A DNA stretch of 64,000 nt. It comes from Humibacillus xanthopallidus. GTDB lineage: Bacteria > Actinomycetota > Actinomycetes > Actinomycetales > Dermatophilaceae. The notes beneath the pieces are model-generated. The model was not told the DNA's origin. It made no database searches and saw nothing but the letters and a program-made list of their open reading frames with translations. Numbering within the stretch: position 1 is the first letter of the stretch; each line of letters opens with the position of its first letter. The translations under genes were made by a program, and so were the position numbers. The stretch is from the NCBI RefSeq assembly GCF_006717145.1, contig NZ_VFQF01000001.1:2294001-2358000 (forward strand). Direction: 5' to 3'. This document shows positions 41,458-49,748 of this stretch, in pieces.

Positions 41458-44355
41458 GTGGCGCAACTGTTGCTTCTGCACCTGATTGCCGCCGCCCTCG
41501 CGCCCTGGTTGGCAAAAACGTTGCGCACCAAGGCATTTCCGCTGCTTGCGCTCGTACCCGCCACCGCCTTCGCGTGGCTGCTCGTCGTCGCGACGGACGT
41601 GCGCGACGGCAACCTCCCGACCCAGCGCATCCCCTGGGTGCCCGGCCTCGGGCTCGACCTCGACTTCCGCCTCACGACCCTCTCGTGGGTCGTCGCGCTG
41701 CTCGTCACGGGTGTCGGCGCGCTTGTCCTGCTCTACTGCACGTGGTACTTCCGCGACGACGACCCGACGCTGTGGCGCTTCACGAGCGTCTTCACGGCCT
41801 TCGCCGGCGCGATGCTCGGCCTCGTCCTCACCGACAACTTCCTCATGCTCTACGTCTTCTGGGAGCTGACGACGGTCCTGTCCTACCTGCTCATCGGGCA
41901 CAACCCGGGCAGCTCGACGAACCGGCGTGCCGCGATGCAGGCGCTGCTCGTGACGACCTTCGGCGGCCTCGCGATGCTCGTCGGCATCATCGCGATCGGC
42001 GTGCACCACACCTACTCCATCAGCGCCCTGCTCGCCGACCCCCCGCCGCTCGACGCCGTCACGGTCGCGGCCGTCGTGCTGCTGCTCGTCGGTGCGCTGT
42101 CGAAGTCGGCGCTCGTGCCCTTCCACTTCTGGCTGCCGGGTGCGATGGCCGCGCCGACCCCGGTCAGCGCCTACCTGCACGCCGCGGCGATGGTCAAGGC
42201 GGGCATCTACCTCGTCGCCCTCCTCGCGCCGGTCTTCGCCGGCGCCCCGGCCTGGCATGCGCTCACCCTCGGCCTCGGTCTGCTGACGATGATCGTCGGC
42301 GGCTGGCGCGCGCTGCGACAGCACGACATCAAGCTCCTCCTCGCCTACGGCACCGTCAGCCAGCTCGGCTTCATCGTCGCCATCGCCGGTCTCGGCACGA
42401 AGACCGCCGCCCTCGCCGCGCTCGCCCTCGTGCTCGCCCACGGCCTCTTCAAGTCGACCCTCTTCCTCGTCGTCGGGGTCGTCGACCACGCGGCGGGCAC
42501 GCGCGACCTGCGACGCCTCTCCGGCCTCGGTCGCCGGATGCTCCCTGTCAGCGTGCCGGCCGCCTTCGCCGGCCTCTCGATGGCCGGCGTCATCCCGATG
42601 GCGGGCTTCGTCTCCAAGGAGAGCGCCCTCGAGTCGCTCTGGGAGGAGGCGCAGGAGGCGGCCCCGTTCCCCTCGATCTACGGCTACCTCGCCCTCGCCG
42701 CCGTCGTCGTCGGGTCGGCCCTGACGGTCGCCTACACGTGCCGCTTCCTCTGGGGCGCCTTCGCGACGAAGCCGGGCGTGCCGCCGACCCCGATCACCGT
42801 GCCGCACCCGGGCTTCGTGCTCTCGCCCCTGCTCCTCGGCGTCGGCTGCCTCGCGCTCGGACTGCTCGCGCCGTTCGAGTCCCCGTGGCTCATGCCGTAT
42901 GCCGTCACCCTCCCCACCGGGGCCTCCCCCGAGCCGCTGGCGCTGTGGCACGGCGTCACCGTCCCGCTGCTGCTCTCCCTCGTCTCCCTCGGCGTCGGGG
43001 TCGCTCTCTTCGCGCAGCGCGAGGCCTTCGCGCGGGCCCAGGCCCGGGTGCCTGCCCTCGTGGACGGCGAGCGCGGCTTCGCCCGCACGCTGCGGGCGGT
43101 CGACCGCGGCGCGGTCGAGACGACGGCCGTCACGCAGCGGGGATCGCTGCCCATCTACCTCGCGAGCATCCTGCTCGTCTTCGTCGCGCTGCCGGGCATG
43201 GCCGCGGTGACCCAGGGCCGTCTGCCCGAGGTTCGGCTCTGGGACAACCCCGCGCAGGCCGTCGTCGGCGCCCTGATGATCGCGGCCGCCGTCCTCGTCC
43301 TCGTCACCCGCCGGCGGCTCACCGCCGTCATGCTCGTCGGGGCCACGGGCTACGGCGTGGCGATGCTCTTCGTCCTGCACGGGGCGCCCGACCTCGCCAT
43401 CACCCAGATGCTCGTCGAGACGGTCTCGCTCGTCGTCTTCGTCCTTGCGCTGCGCCGCATGCCGACGAAGTTCACCCGGCACCCCGACTCGCCGTCCCGC
43501 ACGTGGCGCCTCGGGCTCGGGGCAGCGGTCGGGGCCGCCGTCGGCGTCATCGCCCTCGTGGCCTCCGGTGGCCGCACGACGACGCCGGTCTCGGTCGACT
43601 TCCCGACCGAGGCCTACACCTTCGGGCACGGCAAGAACATCGTCAACGTCACCCTCGTCGACATCCGCGCCTGGGACACCCTCGGCGAGGTGTCAGTCCT
43701 CGTCGCAGCCGCGACCGGCATCGCGAGCCTCATCTTCGTGCGCACCCGCAACACGCGCCTCTCGCGCGCGACGGCCAAGGCGCTCCCCTCGAGCAACGCA
43801 GCCCGGGGAACGTGGCTCCTCGGCGGCCGCACGATGCGCAAGGAGAAGCGCTCGGTCATCTTCGAGGTGGTCACCCGGCTCGTCTTCCACATCATGCTCG
43901 CGGCCTCGCTCTACCTGCTCTTCGCCGGGCACAACCAGCCGGGCGGCGGCTTCGCGGGCGGGCTCGTCGCGGGCCTGGCCCTCGTCGTGCGCTATCTCGC
44001 GGGCGGTCGCTACGAGCTCGACGAGGCGGCGCCCTTCGACGCCGGGCTGCTCGTCGGGCTCGGCCTGCTCGTCGCCGTCGGCTCCGCCCTCGCCCCGCTC
44101 GCCTTCGGCGGCACGATCCTCGAGACGACCGCCGTCGACTTCACCCTGTGGCCGTGGGGCGAGGTGCACCTCGTGACGTCGCTCGTCTTCGACATCGGGG
44201 TCTACCTCATCGTCGTCGGCATGATGCTCGACATCGTGCGCAGCCTCGGCACCGGCATCGACCGCCAGATCGCGGAGGAGCAGGAGCAGGACGAGCAGCA
44301 GCAGGAGACCGAGGACGAGCCCGAGGAGCTGCAGACAGAGGGAGCCCGCCCATGA
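41458..44355 (+). CDS. mrpA: Na+/H+ antiporter subunit A, fused to subunit B (MrpAB)
   Basis: The large proton-pumping subunit of the Mrp complex, related to the L-subunit of complex I. The 965-residue protein has more than 18 hydrophobic helices, the signature region around EVGLLSALSKSALVPFHFWLPGAMAAP-like sequence (here LVGALSKSALVPFHFWLPGA) and conserved Lys and Glu in the membrane. From about residue 790 it continues into the MrpB domain (RSVIFEVVTRLVFHIMLAAS, then HNQPGGGFAGGLV), a fusion common in actinobacteria. The C terminus is an acidic Glu/Gln run (EEQEQDEQQQETEDEPEE). GTG 41458 has GAGGGG 5 nt upstream. First of a six-gene operon with ATGA overlaps. Confidence 0.95.
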   Translation: MAQLLLLHLIAAALAPWLAKTLRTKAFPLLALVPATAFAWLLVVATDVRDGNLPTQRIPWVPGLGLDLDFRLTTLSWVVALLVTGVGALVLLYCTWYFRDDDPTLWRFTSVFTAFAGAMLGLVLTDNFLMLYVFWELTTVLSYLLIGHNPGSSTNRRAAMQALLVTTFGGLAMLVGIIAIGVHHTYSISALLADPPPLDAVTVAAVVLLLVGALSKSALVPFHFWLPGAMAAPTPVSAYLHAAAMVKAGIYLVALLAPVFAGAPAWHALTLGLGLLTMIVGGWRALRQHDIKLLLAYGTVSQLGFIVAIAGLGTKTAALAALALVLAHGLFKSTLFLVVGVVDHAAGTRDLRRLSGLGRRMLPVSVPAAFAGLSMAGVIPMAGFVSKESALESLWEEAQEAAPFPSIYGYLALAAVVVGSALTVAYTCRFLWGAFATKPGVPPTPITVPHPGFVLSPLLLGVGCLALGLLAPFESPWLMPYAVTLPTGASPEPLALWHGVTVPLLLSLVSLGVGVALFAQREAFARAQARVPALVDGERGFARTLRAVDRGAVETTAVTQRGSLPIYLASILLVFVALPGMAAVTQGRLPEVRLWDNPAQAVVGALMIAAAVLVLVTRRRLTAVMLVGATGYGVAMLFVLHGAPDLAITQMLVETVSLVVFVLALRRMPTKFTRHPDSPSRTWRLGLGAAVGAAVGVIALVASGGRTTTPVSVDFPTEAYTFGHGKNIVNVTLVDIRAWDTLGEVSVLVAAATGIASLIFVRTRNTRLSRATAKALPSSNAARGTWLLGGRTMRKEKRSVIFEVVTRLVFHIMLAASLYLLFAGHNQPGGGFAGGLVAGLALVVRYLAGGRYELDEAAPFDAGLLVGLGLLVAVGSALAPLAFGGTILETTAVDFTLWPWGEVHLVTSLVFDIGVYLIVVGMMLDIVRSLGTGIDRQIAEEQEQDEQQQETEDEPEELQTEGARP

Positions 44356-44831
44356 CGACCCTCGCCCCCACCGGCTTCGAGTCGACCCTGACCCCGAACA
44401 TCACGCTGGTGCTCGTCGTCGTCGGCCTCGTCGCCGTCGGCACCGCCCTGGCCCTCGACCGCAGCCTCGTGCGGGTCCTGCTCGGCATGGTGCTCATCGG
44501 AAACGGCGTCGCCGTGCTCTACCTCGTGGTGTCGGGACGCGCAGGCCGCGCCCCCTTCGTCGGCGAGGACCCCGCAGCGATGAGCGACCCGCTGCCGCAG
44601 GCCATGGTGCTCACGGCCATCGTCATCTCCCTCGCGACGATCGGCTTCCTGCTCGCGCTGTCCTACCGGCTGTGGCAGATCTCGGGCACCGACGACGTGC
44701 CCGACGACGCCGAGGACGCCCGCATCCAGCGCCTCGCCCGCGACGACGAGACGTCCGAGACCTACGACCGCTCCGAGGAGTCGACGACGACCTCCGACGA
44801 GCGTGCCGAGGCAGGTGAGAGCCGTGGGTGA
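44352..44831 (+). CDS. mrpC: Na+/H+ antiporter subunit C
   Basis: NuoK-like small subunit of the Mrp antiporter. The 159-residue protein has three membrane helices (ITLVLVVVGLVAVGTALAL, RVLLGMVLIGNGVAVLYLVV and MVLTAIVISLATIGFLLALS); SDPLPQAMVLTAIVISLAT is diagnostic. The last 45 residues are an acidic Asp/Glu/Ser/Thr tail (SEESTTTSDERAEAGESRG), longer than in most homologues. It starts inside the MrpA stop codon (ATGA) and its end overlaps the mrpD start by 8 nt. Confidence 0.95.
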   Translation: MTTLAPTGFESTLTPNITLVLVVVGLVAVGTALALDRSLVRVLLGMVLIGNGVAVLYLVVSGRAGRAPFVGEDPAAMSDPLPQAMVLTAIVISLATIGFLLALSYRLWQISGTDDVPDDAEDARIQRLARDDETSETYDRSEESTTTSDERAEAGESRG

Positions 44832-46494
44832 CTTCGCCGTTCCCAACCTGCTGCCGCTGCCCGTGCTGCTCCCCCTCCTCGGAGCTGCGCTCGCCCTCGC
44901 CTTCCGCCGCTCCGACCGCCTCCAGCGCATCGTGAGCATCGCGGCTCTCGCCGGGGTGGTCGTCGTGGCTGCGGTGCTCGTGTGGCAGACCGACGCCAGC
45001 GGACCCCAGGTGCTGTGGCTCGGAGCATGGCAGGAGCCCCTCGGCATCTCGCTCGTCGCCGACCGGCTGAGCGCGCTCATGCTCCTCGTCTCCAGCGTCG
45101 TCACGCTGCTCGTGCTCCTCTTCGCCATCGGGCAGGGGCACGCCGACAGCGACGACGAGGTGGCCCGCGAGACGCCGCTGTCGATCTTCCACCCGACCTA
45201 TCTCGTCCTCACGGCCGGCGTGGCCAACGCCTTCCTCGCGGGCGACCTCTTCAACCTCTTCGTCGGCTTCGAGATCCTCCTCTTCAGCTCCTACGTGCTC
45301 ATCACCCTCGGCGGCTCGGCCTCGCGCATCCACGCAGGCACCACCTACGTCGTCGTCAGCCTCCTGAGCTCCGCGCTCTTCCTCATCGGCATCGCCGCGA
45401 CGTATGCCGCCACGGGCACCGTCAACCTCGCCCAGCTCGCCATCCGCATCGGCGGGCTCGATTCGGGTGTCGCGCTCGTGCTCCAGCTCTGCCTGCTCAC
45501 CGCGTTCGCCATCAAGGCGGCGGTCTTCCCGATGTCGGCCTGGCTGCCCGACAGCTACCCGACGGCCCCGGCGCCCGTCACCGCGGTCTTCGCCGGACTG
45601 CTCACCAAGGTCGGCGTCTACGCGATCATCCGCACCCAGACGCTGCTCTTCCCCGAGTCGCCGCTGACCGACCTGCTGCTCTGGGCCGCCCTGCTGACGA
45701 TGGTCATCGGCATCCTCGGCGCCGTCTCGCAGTCGGGGCTGAAGAGGATCCTCTCCTTCACCCTCGTCAGCCACATCGGGTACATGATCTTCGGTATCGC
45801 CCTGTCGACCCAGGCCGGCACGGCCGGCGCGATCTTCTACGTCGTGCACCACATCATCATCCAGACCTCGCTCTTCCTCATCACGGGGCTCGTCGAGCGC
45901 ATCGGGGGCTCGACGTCGCTGCACCGTCTCGGGGGGCTCGCGATGGCCTCTCCCCTGCTCGCGACCCTCTTCTTCGTCTCGGCGATGAACCTCTCCGGCG
46001 TGCCCCCGTTCTCCGGCTTCCTCGCCAAGATCGGGCTGGTCGACGCCGGCATCGCCGTGGGCACCCCGCTGGCGTGGGTCGTCGTCGCCGGCGGCATCGT
46101 CACGAGCCTGCTCACGCTCTATGCGCTCTCCAAGGTCTGGAGCCAGGCGTTCTGGCGCCCGCTCGCGGAGGCACGTCAGGTCGCCGAGCTCGCCGCCGAG
46201 GAGGCGGCCGACGAGGCCGAGCAGTTCGAGCAGGCCGAGCTCGACGCCGGGCGCCGTCCTCGCGGCACCACGACGATCACGGCCGCCCCGACCGGCGTCG
46301 CCCTGGCGGTCGACACCTCGCCGCGAGCGCTGCCCCGCATGATGCTCGGTGCCACGGCGGCGATGACCGCCGTGGGCCTGTCAATCACCCTGGTGGCCGG
46401 CCCGCTGCACGCCTTCACCGAGCGTGCCGCGGCTGACCTGCGCCAACGCGACCCCTACGTCACCTCGGTGCTCCCCGAGCAGGTGCGGCGATGA
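44824..46494 (+). CDS. mrpD: Na+/H+ antiporter subunit D
   Basis: The second proton-pumping subunit, related to complex I NuoN/M. It has about 556 residues and 14 helices, with NLFVGFEILLFSSYVLI, AFAIKAAVFPMSAWLPDSYP (Lys and Pro motif) and VSHIGYMIFGI as signatures. A hydrophilic 60-residue loop before the last helix is acidic and then Arg/Thr-rich. GTG 44824 is used, with GAG as a weak ribosome site in the GGTGAGAGCC upstream; the first conserved residues FAVPNLLPLPVLLPLLGAAL follow at once. It overlaps mrpC and mrpE. Confidence 0.95.
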   Translation: MGDFAVPNLLPLPVLLPLLGAALALAFRRSDRLQRIVSIAALAGVVVVAAVLVWQTDASGPQVLWLGAWQEPLGISLVADRLSALMLLVSSVVTLLVLLFAIGQGHADSDDEVARETPLSIFHPTYLVLTAGVANAFLAGDLFNLFVGFEILLFSSYVLITLGGSASRIHAGTTYVVVSLLSSALFLIGIAATYAATGTVNLAQLAIRIGGLDSGVALVLQLCLLTAFAIKAAVFPMSAWLPDSYPTAPAPVTAVFAGLLTKVGVYAIIRTQTLLFPESPLTDLLLWAALLTMVIGILGAVSQSGLKRILSFTLVSHIGYMIFGIALSTQAGTAGAIFYVVHHIIIQTSLFLITGLVERIGGSTSLHRLGGLAMASPLLATLFFVSAMNLSGVPPFSGFLAKIGLVDAGIAVGTPLAWVVVAGGIVTSLLTLYALSKVWSQAFWRPLAEARQVAELAAEEAADEAEQFEQAELDAGRRPRGTTTITAAPTGVALAVDTSPRALPRMMLGATAAMTAVGLSITLVAGPLHAFTERAAADLRQRDPYVTSVLPEQVRR

Positions 46495-47132
46495 GCGCGG
46501 CATCGCGCCGGAGCCGGGCCCGGCTCACCGCCACGGCAGAGGAGACCACCGCGACGGACGAGTCCCGGGCCCACGGGGCCCCCAGCGCTCCGAGGCGCCG
46601 CCGCCGCACGCTGCAGCCGCGTGCCATCGCGACGATCGCCCTCGCCTGGATGCTCCTCTGGGACCGGCTCAGCTGGGGCAACCTCATCAACGGGGTGCTC
46701 ATCGGGCTCTTCGTGACCCTCGCCTTCCCGCTGCCCTCGATCGAGTTCCAGGGCCGGTTGCGACCCCACCGCGTCGCCTGGCTCATCGTCCTCTTCCTCG
46801 CCGACCTCGTCGCCGCGTCCTGGCAGGTGCTGCGCCTCGCGCTCGGCCGTCGTCGCCCCCGCAACGCCGTCATCGGAGTGCAGCTGCGCTCGAGGTCCGA
46901 CTTCTACCTCACCCTGACGGCCGAGCTCGTCGCCCTCGTGCCCGGCTCGGTGGTCGTCGACGCCCGGCGGTCTACGTCGGTGCTCTACCTCCACCTGCTC
47001 GACATCGAGCGCGAGGGAGCGATCGAGCACCAGCGCCGGCACGTCCTCGCCGTGGAGGAGCGGGTCGTGCGCGCCTTCGGGTCGCGCGAGGAGATCGCCC
47101 ACCTGGAGCAGGCCAAGGGGGCCGCGTCATGA
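46491..47132 (+). CDS. mrpE: Na+/H+ antiporter subunit E
   Basis: MrpE, a small subunit of the Mrp complex needed for assembly. The 213-residue protein has a 40-residue basic N-terminal extension, then hydrophobic helices (AIATIALAWMLLWDRLS, NGVLIGLFVTLAFPLP and VAWLIVLFLADLVAASWQV), and the domain with LTAELVALVPGSVVVD and LYLHLLDIE. Its ATG lies in the MrpD stop region and its stop overlaps the MrpF start (ATGA). Confidence 0.94.
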   Translation: MSAASRRSRARLTATAEETTATDESRAHGAPSAPRRRRRTLQPRAIATIALAWMLLWDRLSWGNLINGVLIGLFVTLAFPLPSIEFQGRLRPHRVAWLIVLFLADLVAASWQVLRLALGRRRPRNAVIGVQLRSRSDFYLTLTAELVALVPGSVVVDARRSTSVLYLHLLDIEREGAIEHQRRHVLAVEERVVRAFGSREEIAHLEQAKGAAS

Positions 47133-47545
47133 CCGTCGTCGCCCTGCTCGCATTGGCCCTGCTCGGGTCGGCCGCCGCCATCGTGCTCGTGCGGCTCTTC
47201 CGCGGGCCGACCAACCTCGACCGGATCGTCGCCGCCGAGATCCTCATGGTCATCGTCATCGCCGGCGTCGCCACGGAGTCGGCCTGGCAGCGCACCGCGA
47301 CGAACCTGCCGCTGCTGCTCATCCTCGGGCTGGTCGGCTTCGTCGGCGGGGTGGCCGTCACCCGCTTCATGTCCCGCGACGCCGATGACCTCGACGTCGA
47401 GCAGGCCCCGGCCCGACCGGTCCACCCCACCGCGCCGGTCGAGGACGCCGCGGACCCGACCCACCCGTCCGACGACCAGACCGACCAGACGGACCAGACC
47501 GACGACCCCACCGACGACCAGACCGAGAGGGAGTCCCACCGATGA
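47129..47545 (+). CDS. mrpF: Na+/H+ antiporter subunit F
   Basis: MrpF, a small subunit with three helices (VVALLALALLGSAAAIVLVR, ILMVIVIAGVATES and LPLLLILGLVGFVGGVAVTR); RLFRGPTNLDRIVAAE is the family signature. After residue 85 comes a long hydrophilic tail with DQTDQTDQTDDPTDDQTE repeats encoded by 9-bp units, unusual for MrpF. Coupled to mrpE and mrpG by ATGA overlaps. Confidence 0.94.
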   Translation: MTVVALLALALLGSAAAIVLVRLFRGPTNLDRIVAAEILMVIVIAGVATESAWQRTATNLPLLLILGLVGFVGGVAVTRFMSRDADDLDVEQAPARPVHPTAPVEDAADPTHPSDDQTDQTDQTDDPTDDQTERESHR

Positions 47546-47907
47546 GCTGGACGACCGTGCTCGACGTCATCGGCGGCATCTGCCTGCTCCTCGGCGCCTT
47601 CCTCTGCCTCGCCGGCGCCATCGGCCTCGTGCGCTTCCCCGACACCCTCTCGCGCCTGCACGCCGCGACGAAGCCGCAGACCCTCGGCCTCATCCTCATC
47701 CTCTCCGGCCTCGCCGCGACCCTGCGCACGTGGTCGGCGGTCACGACGCTCGTCCTGCTGGCCGCGACGCAGTTCTTCACCTCGCCGGTCACCGCCCACC
47801 TCGTCGGCCGCGCGGCCTACCGCAACGGCAACGTCGACGAGAGCACCCTCGAGGTCGACGAGCTCTCCGACGCACTCGAGCGCTCCGGGTGGGACCCGAC
47901 GAAATGA
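47542..47907 (+). CDS. mrpG: Na+/H+ antiporter subunit G
   Basis: MrpG, the last subunit (121 residues), with helices VLDVIGGICLLLGAFLCLAG, LGLILILSGLAATLR and AVTTLVLLAATQFFTSPVTA; FPDTLSRLHAATKPQTLG is the family signature. The tail is acidic. With it the Mrp set is complete (A/B fused, C, D, E, F, G). The complex would export sodium against protons at the cell membrane, giving alkali and salt tolerance. Confidence 0.95.
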   Translation: MSWTTVLDVIGGICLLLGAFLCLAGAIGLVRFPDTLSRLHAATKPQTLGLILILSGLAATLRTWSAVTTLVLLAATQFFTSPVTAHLVGRAAYRNGNVDESTLEVDELSDALERSGWDPTK

Positions 47908-47932
47908 GCTGGGCCGCATACCTGCTCGTGAG

Positions 47933-47963
47933 TTGACCTCAAGCCCGCTTGAATTCTTACGGT
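47933..47963 (+). promoter_or_regulatory. Promoter of the ABC exporter genes (TTGACC ... TACGGT)
   Basis: TTGACC at 47933-47938, a 19-nt spacer and TACGGT at 47958-47963, then 6 nt to the ATG at 47970. This is the most complete leaderless promoter in the window, placed right after the mrp operon, so the ABC pair is probably transcribed on its own. Confidence 0.6.
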
Positions 47964-47969
47964 CTGGGC

Positions 47970-49748
47970 ATGACCCCAGCGGAAAATGGCGTGAGGCACG
48001 CCGCGCTGCGACGTAAAATGAGGCAAGTGATCTCACTGCCCCACGCCGACCCCGGCACTCCCGACCTCGCCGGCCCCACGGCATACCTGCGGTGGGTGGG
48101 CAAGGGGCAGTGGCGCACCCTCGTCGTCGCGATCACGTTCGGCATCGTGTGGCTCGTCAGCCAGGCGCTCTTCCCTGCCGCGATGGGCAAGGCGATCGAC
48201 GACGGCATCATCGGCGCCGACCCCGGCTCGCTGCTCCTGTGGTGCGGCGTCCTCGTCGGTCTCGTCGTCATCAGCGCGCTCTCGGGGGCCTTCCGCCACA
48301 AGTACGCCGTCGCCAACTGGCTCCAGGGCGCCTTCCGCTCCGCGCAGCTCATCGGCCACCACGCCGCCGACACGGGCGAGGCGCTGACGCGCACGGTGCC
48401 GACCGGTGACGTCGTCGCGACCGTCAGCTCCGACGCGATGCGCATCGGCGGCCTCTACGACGTCACGGCCCGCTTCGTCGGCTCGGTCGTCTCCTACGTC
48501 GTCGTCGCCCTCATCCTCCTGCGCGCGTCGACCACTCTCGGGCTCGTTGTGCTCATCGGCGTGCCGGTGCTCGTCGCCTGCCTCAGCCTCATCGTGCGCC
48601 CGCTCCAGCGGCGCCAGCTCGCGCAGCGCGAGGAGGCCGGACGCCTCATCGGGCTGGGTGCCGACACGGTCGCCGGGCTGCGCGTGCTGCGCGGCATCGG
48701 CGGCGAGCACACCTTCCTGCAGCGGTATGCCGTCCAGTCCCAGTCCGTGCGCACCGTCGGCAACCGGGTCGCCGGCTACCAGGCGGCGCTCGACGCGGCG
48801 CAGGTGCTGCTGCCCGGCATCTTCGTGCTCATCGTCGTCTGGCTCGGGGCCCGCTTCGCGATCGAGGGTGAGATCACGGCCGGCCAGCTCGTCGCGTTCT
48901 ACGGCTACACGGCCTTCCTCGTCATCCCGCTGCGCACGGCGACCGAGATGGTCGACCGGGCGACGCGGGCGCACATCGGGGCGGGCAAGCTCCTGCGCAT
49001 CCTGCGGGTGCGGCCCGACCAGGTCGAGTCGGCCCAGACGCGTCCCCTGCCGACGGCGCCGTCGCGCCTCGTCGAGCCGCGCAGCGGTGTGAGCATCGAG
49101 CCGGGCCGCTTCACCGTCGTCGTGTCGGCGCGCCCCGAGGACTCGGCGGCGCTCGCGGACCGGCTGGGGCGATTCGGCTCGGAGGAGGGCGGGGCCACCG
49201 AGGCTCGCCTGGGCGGCACCCGCCTCGCCGACGCGCCCCTTGCGGAGCTGCGCCGCCGGGTCGTCATCTCGGAGACCGACCCCCGCCTGTTCACCGGAAG
49301 CCTGCGCGACGAGCTCGACCCGTGGGGCGTGCACGACGACGCGACGATCCTCGCCGCGCTGTCGGTCGCGAGCGGCGACGACGTCCTCGAAGCCCTCCCC
49401 GGCGGGCTCGACAACGAGGTCGAGGAGCGCGGCCGTGCCTTCTCCGGAGGCCAGCGCCAGCGCCTCGCCCTGACCCGCGCGCTTCTCACCGACGCCGAGA
49501 CGCTCGTGCTCGTCGAGCCGACGAGCGCCGTCGACGCCCACACCGAGGCCCGCATCGCCGCCCGCCTCACCGAGGCCCGAGCGGGGCGCACGACCGTCGT
49601 CATGTCGGCGAGCCCGCTCATCCTCGACCGCGCCGACGACGTCGTCTTCCTCCGCGACGGCCGGGCCGTCGCCACGGGCACCCACCAGCAGCTGATGACC
49701 GAGCATCCCGACTACCGGCGCACTGTCGTCCGAGGGGAGGAGGACTGA
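47970..49748 (+). CDS. ABC exporter half-transporter with degenerate nucleotide-binding domain
   Basis: A fused membrane and ATPase half-transporter of 592 residues. Six helices span about residues 40-330. In the ATPase domain the Walker A loop is gone: where GPSGAGKS is expected the sequence is VVSARPEDSAALADRL. The Walker B Asp is also replaced (LVLVEPTSAVD). In contrast the ABC signature is intact (FSGGQRQRLAL). Its partner gene starts at 49748 and has the opposite defects, so the two should form a heterodimer with one working ATP site. The substrate is unknown. The ATG at 47970 fits the promoter above. Confidence 0.9.
   Translation: MTPAENGVRHAALRRKMRQVISLPHADPGTPDLAGPTAYLRWVGKGQWRTLVVAITFGIVWLVSQALFPAAMGKAIDDGIIGADPGSLLLWCGVLVGLVVISALSGAFRHKYAVANWLQGAFRSAQLIGHHAADTGEALTRTVPTGDVVATVSSDAMRIGGLYDVTARFVGSVVSYVVVALILLRASTTLGLVVLIGVPVLVACLSLIVRPLQRRQLAQREEAGRLIGLGADTVAGLRVLRGIGGEHTFLQRYAVQSQSVRTVGNRVAGYQAALDAAQVLLPGIFVLIVVWLGARFAIEGEITAGQLVAFYGYTAFLVIPLRTATEMVDRATRAHIGAGKLLRILRVRPDQVESAQTRPLPTAPSRLVEPRSGVSIEPGRFTVVVSARPEDSAALADRLGRFGSEEGGATEARLGGTRLADAPLAELRRRVVISETDPRLFTGSLRDELDPWGVHDDATILAALSVASGDDVLEALPGGLDNEVEERGRAFSGGQRQRLALTRALLTDAETLVLVEPTSAVDAHTEARIAARLTEARAGRTTVVMSASPLILDRADDVVFLRDGRAVATGTHQQLMTEHPDYRRTVVRGEED

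Noticed and set aside
41574-44831. A 1085-codon frame in another phase of mrpA
   Set aside because: Only its last part (mrpC, from 44352) is real; the rest is Arg/Pro-rich shadow of mrpA.
47904-47936. A 10-codon frame (MSWAAYLLVS) overlapping the mrpG stop by ATGA
   Set aside because: Too short and overlapping the ABC exporter promoter; no evidence that it is translated, although the overlap mimics operon coupling.
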